Counted from the stretch's first letter, positions 46,201-60,900 are shown. The stretch is 64,000 bases of DNA from Tubiluchus corallicola (GCA_030141605.1 JAQGDQ010000082.1:546501-610500); one strand, 5' to 3'. The notes: generated by a model from the sequence alone, not told the origin. Translations and numbers: made by a program.

Positions 46201-47586
46201 AGGTGTTGTTGCTGTTGGTGTTCTTTTTTCACATTTATCTTTGAATGCTATCATCGATACAGTTACAGTTTCATCGTGGAAAACTGAAATTTTGCATGAA
46301 AATACTGCGGACCATTGTGCCTGAATTTTCGTTTTCCTAATACGGCCCTCAGATATGTTGGTTAAATGGATCACACCCATTAAATGGTTCTGCCCTATAT
46401 GTTGTTACATTGTTGCGCATATTCTAAATTTTTACGAAAAAATAGACCATGACAACAGTAAAACATTTTCCATGATTTTCTTATGGAAATCATTAACTTT
46501 CCAAAAAATGAGCAATAGGACATGCCACATCCAAGAACATTGGTGCTCCTGTTTTAGTTGATTTTTTATTTTGTACTATGCAGCAATTACAACCATCCAT
46601 TGAAACTTCCTGTTGAAATACATTATGTTATTTATGTACAATACTCTAGCTTACATTGTTATATTTACCACAGAAATCGTGTGAATCTTTCAAGGATTTA
46701 GCTGCACTTTTTACATTTACTGTAATGTATCTGCTGTCTTTCAAGGTGGGCTAGCATCTTATATATTTTTCTCAATGTGATTTAAACTGCTGTTTTCTCA
46801 AACTCTAATCGAATCAGAATCAAGTGATTAGAAGGCGAATGTTATGGTTATTTTCAATATTTTGAAATATTTTTGGATATTTTTACCTTTTAAAGTCTTT
46901 GCATCTTGAAATACACTCATCGTGAAAACTATCAACACCGATTCCAATGTCTATTGTGAAAAGGCCATTTCTTGAATTAATGTGTGACAGTGACATGCAG
47001 TTTACAAAAGTAACTAGAAAGAAATACATCAAATTCAAACAAAAGTTCATGTAATGTGGATACACCACTAATTTCAAAATAGTCGGAACATTTGTTTACT
47101 TTAAAATGATTTGCTAAAATTTTTATGAAATCTAGCATAATGAATCCGTATATTCTAAATACGTGTAACAAATCGCAACATTTGTTGATGTAATTAAAAC
47201 TACTTAGATGCAAAATCATTTTTTAAGAGAAATGAGAAAGTATGCATAGGTTGAAACATTACTTCTTGCAGGAGAAATTAAAGAAAAACCGTGATAAAAT
47301 ATAAATTTATTTTCGTCTTACCATCTTTCATGCTTTTAACTCGAGATGCCTTCTCAGCAATCGAAGAACGTTGCTGACTGGATGTGTGTGACTTAGTAAT
47401 AGTCGTATCGCTAAACTCCTCATTATTGTAACTCTGAGAGTGCTTACTCAGTGCCATTGACAGTAAGCATACATTGATAAGCAAAACTACTATGAAAATT
47501 ACTATCCATATTTTTCTCACACGTAATAACATTATAGAAGTGCTGCTTTTCATACATGGCCGGCTTATTGATCTTAGTAGCTTCAT
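43260..47586 (-). CDS. WSC-domain sulfotransferase (WSCD-like)
   Basis: This is a probable Golgi type II sulfotransferase of the WSCD family; vertebrate WSCD1/2 are reported to sulfate sialic acids. Six exons join in phase: 47586-47322, 47013-46887, 45988-45810, 45358-45194, 44598-44368 and 43624-43260, giving 443 aa. A signal anchor spans about 27-46 (IWIVIFIVVLLINVCLLSMA). A single divergent WSC domain (about 90-180) includes CMSLSHINSRNGLF, DECISRC and TCYCGKL. The PAPS 5'-phosphosulfate loop is LASLPGSGNTW (about 211-221). The 3'-phosphate region is AILLIRNPFRA (about 279-289), and NLLVVHYEDMKTNL plus FKRKSND close the fold. Vertebrate WSCDs have about 570 aa and two WSC domains, so this one is shorter. 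The ATG is followed by a basic stretch, as usual for type II proteins. Confidence 0.88.
45455..45520 (-). other. tRNA-like sequence, possible SINE/tRNA relic
   Basis: On the minus strand the sequence contains GGATCGAGTCC, close to the Pol III B box (GGTTCGANTCC), preceded by a weak A-box-like TAGTCAATGCAG. An arm-like ACCTG..CAGGT hairpin lies between them. The anticodon loop does not fold canonically, so this is at best a tRNA-derived relic within WSCD intron 3. Confidence 0.3.
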
Positions 47587-48973
47587 ATGTTACTGATCCA
47601 TCACTTGCTGTTTTCATGTTAAAAATGAGAGAGCGAGCGAGGTCCCTGACACCTTGCTATCAGACCAGTTCTCTGCTTATATTACACACCAAGGCATCAA
47701 TTATGCGTCCCCCTGGGGAATAATTGTCGTCAATCATATTGGTCTATCGTTTCGCCTCCGTTATGACGTAACTACAGTCAGCGGCATTCGGGTCATCGGC
47801 TTGCAACTCTCTGCAACATGACAACTATAATGTCTGATCGTACACAAAATTTGCAAGGCAACAATTATTTTTACAAGAAATTAAAACTTCAAGTAGCCAA
47901 AAAATTTAAACAATTCTTTACAATTTAAGCAGGTGAATGAAACGACGGTTTTCTGTCAGCTAGTCAAAAACCTGTGAGTCTAGCACACTATATTTGTTTA
48001 TAGGACTTTTATCATTAAACTTTTTAGAAGAAAAGACAAAAATATAGAGATGAGTAAAAGATATTTATGATAAGATATTATGTTAAGATAAAGTAGACTA
48101 AGTTTCAATGTAAAAGGATTAAAATGACATATTTTCAGTGACTGTAGTTATTTATATACCTTAGATAATTTTAGAAATTTAGAAGGGGCAAACAGTTGAG
48201 CAATTATTGCTTGTTCTTAATGATAGAAGTTAAACAAACTGAGTCTGGTCGGTGAATGGATAGATGGCTGCCAGGTTCAGTACCTGCAGTGGTAATCTAC
48301 CTCATCGTAGAAAGATGTATGTATCATACATTCTCAGAGGATTGCCCTTATTAAAGAATGATAGGTTCCTGTCCCTCCATAAGCATGTTACGCAGATGAA
48401 TCACATTTCTGCAGTGTGTTTTGTCAATAATCTTTCCACTTATGTATTGAACACTGCATTGTTCGTCATTGAAATAGAAATCAAGCATTGAACAATGTGC
48501 ATAATCATACAGCGTGCATTCCTCAGATTAACAACATATCATTTGCATAAACTGCTTCAGTGATTTCTTTAATGTCAGCTTAACATGGAAGAACATTACA
48601 GCGGTAGACCTTGGAAAATGATTTTTTAATGATGGCGTTGAAATTTACAAAAGCTGCTATGAGTTAATAGATTATTCAGCATATTATGCAAGGTGATGTA
48701 CTCACGAAAATTGTAAATTTCCTCTAGATAATTTTTTTATTAATGCCCAATGAAATTATTCACAACGTTGCCATAAATATTTTAAAATTCATAAATTATT
48801 TGCTTCTCATACATAATTAGGAAATTAAAAAAAGCTAGTCATTGTTAGCACAAAAACGTTTGACAAAACACAAGTTAAACTCAAGTAGAAGTGTGGGAAT
48901 TGTGAAATATTGTAATAACTAAAGAAGAAAATCATTTTGTTATTAATTCATATTATTAATGATTATTTTATAG
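47587..48973. other. Divergent upstream region of WSCD and USP39
   Basis: A GC- and CpG-richer stretch at about 47630-47830 sits directly upstream of the WSCD start and is the likely promoter, perhaps bidirectional. USP39 needs at least one more 5' coding exon ending in phase 1. I could not identify it here. Frames such as 48264-48491 do not resemble the USP39 N-terminus. Confidence 0.4.
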
Positions 48974-51900
48974 AAACCGATTCAGCTCTGAAAACAGACA
49001 GAAGTCGGAACTGTCCATATTTAGACACGATCAACCGCAGTATTCTCGATTTTGACTTTGAAAAGCTCTGTTCGGTCTCTCTATCGCACCTCAATGTTTA
49101 TGCATGTCTCGTTTGTGGAAAATACTTCCAGGGTGAGCTTCTTTATCATTATTGTTTGTTTTGTTTACTAAATTGGACAGACCTACCTTTACTACAGTAT
49201 TGTGGATCAATGACTCTCTTATATTAGCATGTGAATTGCCTTCATAAAGAAAATTTTTAAAAGGTGTTATCTTTTTTTACTGTGAACATTATGAACATTA
49301 TAAACGTTGAATTACCGGTACTTAAGGTGTCAGTGCAGATTTAGTGTGGTCATCGAATTGCCATTATACAGGGCGCACTGTGCAAATCTGTCTGTATCAA
49401 CTTGTTTGATAGATTTCCTTTCCTCTGGGGGCTCAATAGTTGGTCTTTTACTAACTTCATCTCACAACAGATTTTTGTTAAACTTGCTAAATTGTCTGCC
49501 TCATACAAAGTCATCCTCTATTTGTGTGTGGGTTCGATACAAAAACCTATATCAGGCAAAACCAAACCAGACCAATAAAAAGCAATTGTTTTGTCACGTG
49601 TCATCTGCTAATAGTTTACTGATGACAAAGATTGATACCTATGAGAGAATTGTTGTCATGCGCATACAAGTTGTGTCTGAACATGGTTTGGGTCAAACAG
49701 GTTTTTGCAGACAGATTTTTTACCGTGTGCAACTAGTATTAGGTCGAAAAATTTCTACTTGTTACTATCATTCATTTGCGTAGGAATAGTCGAGCAACTG
49801 TAGTTTCTCAACTTTAGCACTGTCACTAAAACTGGTCATTTAGATTCTCATATAAATCTTCATGATTGTGAACTTAGTATTGAATGTGTTAAATATTTTA
49901 TCTATATTTTTTATTGTTTTCTTTAGAAATCGTATTCCTATTGAACTTAACAGTAAAAGTGAAAACTTGAAAAAATTCAGTATGTGATATTACTGAATTA
50001 TGAAATCAGTAACTGGGTTTAGCCTTAGCCATTAGCTGATGCTATTTATACTTATGCCTATATAACTTTATTATCTTTGCTTTTTTCAGTGTAGGAGCTT
50101 TAACTTTCAACTGTCTTTAAAAGTGCTTAATGCTATACAGCACTAGCGCTGATAATCTGTTATTACACTTACTGGACTCTGTATGGTATAATACTGGTAT
50201 GTTTATAGGATTTGTCAGTGCATTTTTTGTATTCGATGTCTATCAAAGCATTATCTTTTTAATTAATTTAAGGTCATTTTTCTTAGGTCGAGGTCAGAAG
50301 TCACATGCCTATACCCACAGTGTGCAAAACGGACACCATGTCTTCATAAATCTCCACTCATTACGATTTTACTGCCTGCCAGACAATTACGAAGTTATCG
50401 ATTCCTCCCTGGATGATATCAAGGTTTCCCACAAGTCACTAGCGTTATCTCACCAGTCACTAGTATTAGAAATATTTATACCATTAAACATTTATTTCTT
50501 TTTGATTTCACCCATAATGATCTATACTGCCTATGAAATGTTGAATAAAAGAAATGTATCATATTTTGCACGCTTGCACTGGTCTTAATGTAAAAAGCAT
50601 TCATTGTTCTTAATATGCACATGAAAGTATAATTGCACACTCAGTGACATCTTTGTCTCTTTTCTCTTCTTTTATTATGTATCCATTGAAATGCGCAATT
50701 GAACTTCCCAGGTGTTGTAGAGAGTTTCAAGTAAAATTTGCAAATTTGTTTTTTTTTCAGTATTTGCTCAATCCAACATTCACTGTGGAACAGATACAAC
50801 AGATTGATACAAACACCAAATTATCTCGTTCCATAGATGGCAGCACTTATCTGCCAGGTGTCGTAGGTTTAAATAACATTAAAGCTAACGACTACTGCAA
50901 TGTGATACTACAGGTATGGTCTGCAACCGTTCTGTTTTGTCTTCCATCTTGAGATAGTTTAGATGTTTTTGCTTGTTCGTTGTATCGTTGGCAGGGTTGT
51001 AGCTGAAAATCAATTCGGCGTCGGATAAAACTAGAAAGATTAAAGGAAAGGACAAATTACCTAGTGTGTTGGATTTATTTCACTGCTATCACTTGAACTT
51101 AGCAAAAATATAACAAAGAAATTTGCAAAAAAACGGTCTCTAAAGCATTCGATTTCATAACGTAACTGGTGGACTTCCTGACTTTTTGTAAAATTACCTT
51201 TTGCTACTGGCTGTTATGCCTTATTTCATGCCTTAGCATGCACTGTTTAAACTAATTCAAACTTCTGCAGCTTATCTAATATTTATGCAAAAATAACACA
51301 AAATTATATATCTAATTTTTTGTAAAATCTTGTACTTTTGGCGGAAATTGGCAGTGTGCTGCTTTTCTTCAATGTCTCCACGACGTCATTGGTGGAAGAT
51401 TGGGCATTCAAACTGAGAGTCCCCAAACATGAAATGTTCACGACTTTAAAGTAGTTTTACTAATTACACGAGGCACTTACCACACTTTTTATTTTTAGAC
51501 CCTTCTAAGATTTTTTGTGAGTGCTGAAATAGAGGCTTGGCTGGCTTTTCCTTTAACTGATGCAGACTTTAAACTTGCTGGTTGATAAAAGAAAACACAA
51601 AAAGAAATATTAACAACTGAATACAAGTTAGTGCACTTGCTATAGCGACTACGTGAAATGTGGTGTACAACATGTTTCATTAAGTTGCCCTTATCATTCA
51701 TTTATCATTACCAGGTATCAGTTAGTTAGCCTTCAATATTGGATTTTAGTGACCTTAGCAGTATTTGTCGCGAAGAAGCTTTCTATCTTGTCTGTTAGTT
51801 AAATTTGTATTACTTTTATTAGAAATTTCCAGTGGAAAAGAAATGTTTTGACTGAAGCTAATAATTTACTCACTACAACAGAAAGACAAATCTAATTCCA

Positions 51901-54900
51901 ATTTTTCATTGTATAGGCCTTGTGTCTGGTTAAACCTCTCAGGAATTACTTTCTTCGAGTTGAAAACTACCAGCACGTGAAGCGTCCTGCCGGCGATCAC
52001 ATGATGCTGCTTGTTCAGCGGTTCGGTGAACTCGTGCGCAAGATCTGGAATCCAAGAAACTTTAAGACGCACGTGAGCCCTCACGAGATGCTGCAGGCTG
52101 TGGTTTTATGCAGTAAAAAACGGTTTCAGATAACAGAACAAGGTGAATATTGTAATTAAACACCCAACAAAGAGTTGTAAATTCTTATATGCACTGTATA
52201 TGCTACGTTATCATACACAGCACTGTAAAATGTCGAAAAAAGGAATCTGTACAGAGTTAGTAGGTAAGGTTTAGACCTCTACAGCAAATCATTGTCCTCA
52301 CATTTTTTTATTATTATCATTTCTTATGTATTCGTAGTTCTATACCTATTTCACAAAACAAGTACAAATAATGCATCCGACAAAAGGCCCATTAGACCAT
52401 TAGCACAGTAACAAAGAATGACTACAAGAAAAACAAAAAAAAATAAACTGGCTGATACATACTTTGAAATACCTTTCTTTTCCTAATTATTAAGACCAGG
52501 TAAGTGACTATCATTAAATAGTAATTAATCGGCTGCAGGTGAATTGACATGGTCACTGTTATAAAAAGAAGATTACTTTTTGATGATACCACTTATCTCC
52601 CTTGCTGAATTAAAAATAATATAAAGGTTTCCAGTACCTCGGGTGGGTGGAAACGTGATGTTACTTTTGCAATTCCTTCCATCTTGGAATGAATATATAT
52701 GGAAAATCAGGCTAAGTTATACCATAATTAATAACAATCTGGCTTCATGTTTTGAAATTTCATTACAGTTTTTTATGGAATGACAAAGCTGTAGGCTTTT
52801 TTAAAACACATTTATAAACCAACTGTGGTATTTAACCGTAACAGTGACACAAAGCTAATAGTATTTTTTCTGCAGGTGACCCAATTGAGTTTATATCTTG
52901 GCTTCTTAATTCTTTGCATTTAACTCTGGGTGGAAGCCATACCAAACCAAAACCCACGTAAGTTAAATATAAAAAATAAAAATTCACGATATTAAATATT
53001 AGTTTTATTCAATAAATTTTAGTTTTTTGTGCAGGAAGTAGGCAGAGAGCCTAACATTCTGAATGACTTTGTAACTGTGACTGAGGCCGATTGAGATTAA
53101 TAGCCCTTCTCGTATCTATGTCTGAGGCTTCTCGCTTTTCGCTGTTAGCCAAGAGTGTCTACAGATCGTGTTATTTGCAGTGGCATTACTCCTTTTAGGT
53201 TTTGGCTTTTGAGTGTAGAAATTTATAAATTTTTGTCAGTTAGACAAAAATTCTCCTTACCCAAACGTCGCTACTGTCATAAGGTCGTTAGTGTTTAGGA
53301 CTGTAATGTAAAACAATGCTGCCAGAAATTATTTTTTATTTATAAAATGTAGCTACACATCAACTGTGCCAACTCATCGTGCCCATGTTCTTAAAACTTT
53401 GTTCTCTTCTAGTTTACTTGAGAGGAAAAATGTGACTTTATAACTATAAAATGGAACCTTTTCTTAATCATGAGCAGCTGTAATTTTATTAAAGTGGCTA
53501 AATACTTGATGACACAACTTCAGTACTTGAAATTCACAACATCACTCTGTAAATCAATCAGTGGATAATAAACACTTTTATTAAAGCTTTTGTTTTAAGT
53601 GAACTGTGTATGGAGAATATTGAAGTGAAAGTAAGAACAAGCATGTTGAAGTCAGTCAGCTGACGAAACCATTTTTTTAATATTTACGAGAACTGAGATT
53701 ATGTATCAATGACGTTAAGAAGGCTGGGTGTACACGAGAGCATGGGTTGAGGCCTTGGGGGTCAACGACCTAAAGATATTAGACGGTTCAAAGAACCCTG
53801 TTATAACTTTAGCCATTCCTGAAATTTGTTCGTTTTATGCCGTTTTTACTGTTTTTCGCAGTATATAGATTTTTATGTGTTGCTTTTCATTTAGCCAGAC
53901 TTCCAAAACATTCCAAGGCAAGATGTTGATTTAGAATATCGTTAAAAACTTTGGAAATTACTAATTTGTTCGTTTTACGCCATTTTTACTTTTCCTTCTC
54001 AATACATGGTTTTTTATGGGTTTGCTTTTTATTTTAGCCAGATTTCCAAAACGTTCCAAGGCAGAATGCTGATTTACACACGCAAAATGTTGCCAGTCGA
54101 CATTTCAGAAGAAGAAAAGGCAGAGCTACTTGCTTCCCCAGAATACGAAGGTAGATCTACTTGTAGTATTTGCTGATTTGAAAAACAAAAAATTTGAAAA
54201 GCCGTCCATTTAGGCTTACAAATCACTATTACAATAACTACATGTACATTATAATTATAAAGAGAACTGATTCGAGTGATACTATGTGACTATTGTTAGT
54301 GAACGTATTACAGAATTAATTTTTAATGTATACAGCATTAAATCAAACAATTAATGCCATAAACATTTGTTCAATTATCTAAAATTTAAGCTTTACCTAG
54401 TTACCAAGTATGCTTTTTTATGTACTTCGGCACACTGAAAGCTGGAAGCAGCATTCAAAGACAGGCCCTACTTAGCTCATGTTTGCATCATAACTAGAGT
54501 CTGGCTTATCTTCAAGAATAGTCTTCTATGATGAGTCATTGAATGGGCAGAGGTGTGTTTATATCCTCCCTCTGTGATGTCAACAGCCAGGATCAGTATG
54601 GCAAATGAAACCGCTCAGGTCACGTCGAAGTATGCACTCGTAATCACTCTGCCACAACCTCATCAAGCTGTTAAAAATATTGAACTGCACCAAGCTAAGT
54701 GGTACCAGAAATCAGCAGTTACCTTATGTACAATTCATTCGAGTGAACTCTATTGTATTTACAGAATCTTGTACCGAAGCTCCATTCTTGTACCTGACTG
54801 CAGATCTACCACCTGCACCAATCTTCCAAGATGACATGAAGCAGAATATTATTCCACAGGTATTTGGGATTAATTACAGCTCATTAGTAATTAGAAGAAT

Positions 54901-57900
54901 ATTGTTTGCTAAATGCTATTATAATAAGTTTTGATGTCCTAGTTTTCAACACTAGTTTTCAGCACTGTTCTTCATTACAGTCATTGTCAGTTACAGTGAA
55001 ATAACAGCTATAACAAATGTCCACATGCTTATAGATATTTTCATTGCAGTCTTCTTTCCGTATCGTTTTGACAGAATTCTGTTGTCGTTTAAATAGCTAA
55101 TGTACAATCTGCAAACTTTTTGAAAACTCCTGATAGTTATTGACCTAGCGTTAGTAGGTCTTCTTCAAAAATATATTATAAAATACTTGAATCATCCTTA
55201 GCGACCAAAAGTAATGATAACCTGCAAAATGTAACAAACGTCAGCTTTTCAACTGTTATGTGAAATCGTGCAGTTGCACCTTGCTATAACTTCTAAAACA
55301 ACTAGAACAATTCCAACGACAACGTTATCAAGGAAAATGCAACATAATTTTGTCAAAACATTGGAAGGCTGTAATAAAGTGTATATTTGTTGAGCTATTG
55401 TTATGTCGTTTAAATTCTCCAATTTCACTTGCCCTGTGAGTTAATGTGCAAAAACCAATATTTGGTTTGGCAGTGTCTACTCACTGACTGAACAATAGTT
55501 CCTGTTTTAACATGTTTGACCTTCAGTGACGGCCCAAATAACTTTACGCATAATACTCCACTGTCAGGGTTAAGTTTGGGTTAGCGTCCAAATTCTCATA
55601 TAGAGCAAAATTAAACATGAAATTGCACATCATTAACACAGAAACATGAACATAGACATTATACACAATTTCATAAACACAAAATTGGAGAATAAACACG
55701 AAACAAGAAAGAAAGTGTAATTGTCAATTTTTACCTTGTTAAACCAACACATTGCTTGCAGGTTAACAGAGCTTATTTAAAAAGCCAAAGTAGATGTCTT
55801 ATGGCACTTTCAGACTAGCAAGTTTTCTGTTGTAAGTTTTCTCTCTGACAGTAAACTCACAAATGTGAACTGCTTTGTGACTTATGTCGGCAAGTTATTT
55901 CAAATTATAAACTCTACAACAGTTGCTGGGAGTTGATTTCCTGTAAGTTACTGTCCACTGTGCAGTGAACAAGAACTGAGCATCAGCTTGCGCTTACTGT
56001 CAGAGAGTAACTAATAGCAAGTTTTGCCCTCGCTTCCAAGTTACTCGCTAGTCTAAACAAGTTTACTTGATGAGTTGCTAAGCAAACAAAAAATAGTGTA
56101 GCCCATGCCATGATGGGGCAAGTTGGTTATTATGTGTTATTGTAGTATTCTAATTTTCTTAAAGTGTATTTGCTACAATCATTTCAGTTCCACTTGGGTT
56201 TGTATCACTATGCAAACCATTGCAAACGAATAATCTGTCTGATCACAAGCTTTTTCTCTTAGGTACCACTCTCAAGTATCTTGGCAAAGTTTAATGGAGT
56301 CCAGGAAAAAGAGTACAAAACGCACAAAGACTCTTGCGTGAAGCGATTTGTAATCACAAAGCTTCCTCGGTATATCATTCTCTGTATTAAGGTATGTCTT
56401 CCTATAAACTAACAGTGCCAAAAACATATTAAGTTTTACTTTTTTAGTACTAGTGCTAGAGTTTTTAGTAAAGAAAACAATAGTGCCAGTGTTTTTACTT
56501 TTTTACTTTTCTACAAGGGATGTGAAATTGATTAGCTGTTACACAACATCTTGCTTTCTCGCCTTGGAGGTCTGATTTTTCTTATGTAGATAGATCAAGG
56601 GGCATTAAGTTTGATCTGTACTAACATCTGAGAAGTTTTAAAGTTTCACAGATTTGCATACTCTCAAGAATCCTTAAGAAGTAAAACAATGCTGAATAGT
56701 AATAGCTGAGTAGATGCAAATTACTGCACATCGAGTATACATTGTTTTTTTAGCTTGATAAAAGTTTTTCATTTTCTGGAGTATATTCAATTGTTTAGGC
56801 CAAATAATAGCTTTTTAATAAAACTATAGGAACTTGTCCATGTTCACAACAACATAGGTGAACTCGTTCCGTGCTTTAATTTAATTATACTATTCCAAAA
56901 TTCCTAAATTGCTGGCATGTGCGTGACTTTTAACAGCCTAACAAACCAAAATTTGCATAGTAATTTCTGACTATAGGAAACTGTTTAAAAAATTTGTGTA
57001 TTTGGTGCAAATTAAAATGTATTAGTTTTAGATAGCAGCCTAATTTTAGACCCTAGCAATGGTAAGGTAAGGCACCGAATTCCACAGGAACTACTCATTT
57101 TCCTGTGCAGAAAAAAATCTGAAAAAGCAACACTGAAAAACTGCAAAATGAAGAATAAAAAGTACAGTAGCGAGTAAAATCAGCATATTGGTTCTCTCGG
57201 TAAAACTGTAGTTCCTTGCTATTATCCTGGCACATATGCCATGGATGTGTTTTTGCTGCCTAATATTTTATGATAAATAAAATAATAAATTTAAACTCTT
57301 GCTTATTCAGACTTTTTGCACTGATGATGTTGTTTTAGCTTTTATTGTATTTAATTAATAGTTTGGAATGCATAATTGAAAAAACTGCACCATTTACTAT
57401 TTTATATTCTTGCAAAATGCTCTTTTGTTTTAGTGAAACTGCTGTTGTGCACTTTTAAGTATTAAGTATGACTGGTTTTATTATTTCTGTTATTTCAGAG
57501 GTTTAACAAGAATCTCTTTTACGTGGAGAAAAATCCCACTATCGTCAACTTTCCTATCTCGTATGTAAAATTTACTATAAATTTACTGGTAATTGTTCTT
57601 AGATCAGAAATAAGACTAACAACATTGAGATGAGCTGAAATATTTATTGAAATAATTTTTTAGGGTAATTGCAGAGGCCCTGAGATTTGCATTTTAGCAT
57701 AGCATTATGGGTAGGCAGAGGGCCATTGTAGGAACCTTCATAATTTGAAATTTTCAAGTTTTTTCAACCAAAGCGGAAGCGTCTTTGATTCGATTCACGT
57801 AGGAATTGGTCAGAATCAGGCTTTTATGAACTAGAGTGCACATATAGTTTTATACTGAATCTTGTATGACACTAAGTTTCATTGCACCATTGCTTCACTG

Positions 57901-60900
57901 TATGATACACAGTTCTATAGCTCGTCATAAGCGGTGCTGAAGACATTTTTCGTTTATTTCAGAATGTGTTTTCTTCCACGTGCAATTTGATACATTAAGT
58001 ACACGATTCTAAAAAGATATTAACTAGTATGGTGTTGAAAAGCTTAGTTTTACTTAGGGCAGCATTGTTAAAATCTGACACTTTATAGTATGGTTCTATA
58101 GCAAAATTATTGCAAAAGCATTATTACATGAAGAGCAATTAAAGGCTCTTGTGTTCCATTCAAGCAGTTTTCAATTTTCAAAAATCATATTTTGCATTCA
58201 GTGCTGGTTTAAATCTCAATTACTTTTCCCTCATGACATGAGACAGTGTTTACAGCAGTCTTTTCTTTGAAGAGCTAGTACTCACCCTAGTAGCGCAGCA
58301 TGTGAGATGAACATGCCAAGTCATGATGATACTCTAATAAGAATTTGTGTCCTTTCAGAAAAATTGATTTTGGTGAAATTTTGTCAGAGGAAGTTAAACA
58401 GCAGCATCCCTTCACAAACTATGATTTGGTTGCTAACATCGTTCATGATAGTCCACCAGGTGCAGAAGCAGGCCAAGGTAAAGCTGGTACTTACAGAGTA
58501 CACATCCTACACAGGGTAAGTTGTTTCCACTACTTCTTTGAACTTGGAGCTGAGCATTACACTGAATTTGTTAAGTTTATATTAAAATTTTGATATATGT
58601 AGCAACTATTAGCTACAGTTTTTTCAAGTGTTCCTAGTGCTTCCCTGTCGGTAAAAGTGCCATAATTATTTTGGAATTTAGATGATATTGCCATCCAAAG
58701 GCTGTGACTTATACGTCTAAGTTACACATATCCAAGCATTATCAAGAAATCTCTGTTGCGAGCGGCTTTATGTCACCTTCGCTATTATAATTATTGATTT
58801 CGTACTTGGCTAACTTGTTGATGCCCACCCCTTCAAATACTGCAAAATATTAAAAATTTTGCCATGACTTTAAATATCCTTACGCTGGAAGTAAAACCCC
58901 AGATGTGTAAAATTTGTTTAAACTTCACTAAAATTTAACTTTGTTGTGCTTTTCTGGAAAACAAGCTAGAGTTCAGGTGTCAGCTTCCTAATAATTAGTA
59001 GTTTTAAATGTTTTGAAAACAAACGGATTTGGAAATCTTACTTTTGCTTCTGTCAGTGTTTCGTTAGCCTAAAATTCATTACATGATTAATGACTGGTGG
59101 ATTAATACATAATTATTATTGATTCATGTTTTAGGGAACGGGAAAGTGGTTCGAGATGCAAGACTTGCACGTTACTGAAATTCTTCCTCAGATGATTACC
59201 TTATCTGAAGCATACATACAGGTAATGTTTGTGTGGTAACTTCCCCAGGGTCTGCTTGTAATTAAAACTTTAAGCTGTGTTTAAATCAATAAATTCAAAA
59301 ACGGCCAAATTAAGCACAAGGTTGAGAAATATTGCGACAAATTCTGCCAGAATTCCAGAATAAGAATGCCAGAATGCATGAACTCACAATGTACGGTCCA
59401 CGTTTGAATTGATGGTCATATCTCTGCAGGACCCCCTGTTTTCGCTCTTTATTAGCGATAATGTTCAATATGATGTCTTTTTCCTTTAGTTTTTTTATAC
59501 TTGTGCGGAACAATAGCACGTGAGGGAAGCACAATTTGGTTCACAGCCCAAGCAACGTGGTGTTTAGCTGTTGTGCGCATGTGGCATGACCATGCGCACA
59601 TGTCTGAGATAACATGCTGCACGCTAGCATCTGCTGCTAAGTAGAAAAGTACTGTCTCCAACACCGTAACAATTACCACGTGCTTACCGTATACCTTCAT
59701 ATTCTAGGATGTGACAAAGTGTAAACTTAGCGTATGTCCTTAAAACATAAATTATTTAATAATGGACGCCTTGCATCCCCAAGAAATAAGTTCTGTGACT
59801 GCAAATTAACTACAACAGCTTAATTTTTCGCAGTTGTCTCTTCATGAAAACGTTGCAGTTAAGCAAAGAGGCCGTTCAGCACCTGATCTTCAAAAATAAC
59901 TACAACATCAAAATTACATATTTGTTACGTTTTACACAGTAACGGCTGAAGCAGCACCCCCACTAATTTTAGCTACAAGCCGCCACTACATTGCATGCAC
60001 AGGTTCTTTGTAATGACAACACACCATGTTACAGCCACTTTTGAGGCAACTTGCAGCAAGGTTTTAATAAAGGTTTATTGTTATCTTTAGCAGTATTATG
60101 ACCTACCAAGTCAGTGAATAATTGCGCATCAATGACTGAGTCTCACCAAAGCATTACTTGCCTAACAGTGCCAGCTTTTTTATGCAGCACATAGTCATTA
60201 TATAAAATACACTCTTAGCACCAGCCACACTGTAAGATTTACATAAATTCACTATTTCAGAAATGTAACGTCTTTGGTGACTACAAAGCTGACTTTTAAT
60301 ACAAAAAATGTAGAACCTGTCTGCAGTTGGAATCAATAGTCACTTTTGTTCAAAAGATGTGGTACATCTCTAAAGAAGTCCTCAATCACAGTAAATCTGC
60401 AGTCTATTCTTTGTTGAATAGATATGAATTTTTGCCTGTCAATAAAGCTGAAGGTCACCAACCCGGGCTCATTCAGTTAACGACAATCACTAAAACGACA
60501 ATCACATACATGCTTAGTCTATTCTTCACAAACCGATTATCTGCCTCTGCGGGTCTCGGCCAATGTCTCCTCGCTGTCACTTCAATGCTTCTAGTTAAGT
60601 TTCACTTGGTTCAGCCTGCAATTTCTTGTTAATTCACTTGTATTAAAAGTACTCCCATATCTCTCTCCCAAATGCAAACTGGTTTACGCATAGTACTTGT
60701 TTTGCTGCTGCTTCTCAGTTTTATGTTTGATACTCTTAAAAGTTCAGTATTTTCCCTAAACTTCATACATGAGGAATTTTTAGCAGCAAATTGTTTTCCC
60801 TTAAAATACATCATCACATGTTGTAAGAATATCAATAATACTGCTTGTCACTACTACATTAAGTATTACTGTTAGTACTGTACTGGATTTTCATATTCTT

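Noticed and set aside
3618-48276. Shared 21-base word AATGGATAGRTGGCTGYCAGG near 3628 and 48254
   Set aside because: Similarity does not extend on either side, so it is too short to call a repeat family from this window alone.
48264-48491. 75-codon plus frame starting MAARFSTCSGN as the USP39 N-terminus
   Set aside because: No similarity to USP39 N-termini, and no donor in the phase needed by the exon at 48974.
59310-59700. Overlapping minus frames of 74 and 82 codons in USP39 intron 11
   Set aside because: They suggested a transposase tail (KKTKGKRHH), but no conserved motif, splice site or inverted ends support a gene or element.
60327-60632. 101-codon plus frame in USP39 intron 11
   Set aside because: Low gene-like signal, no splice context in phase with USP39 and no family resemblance.
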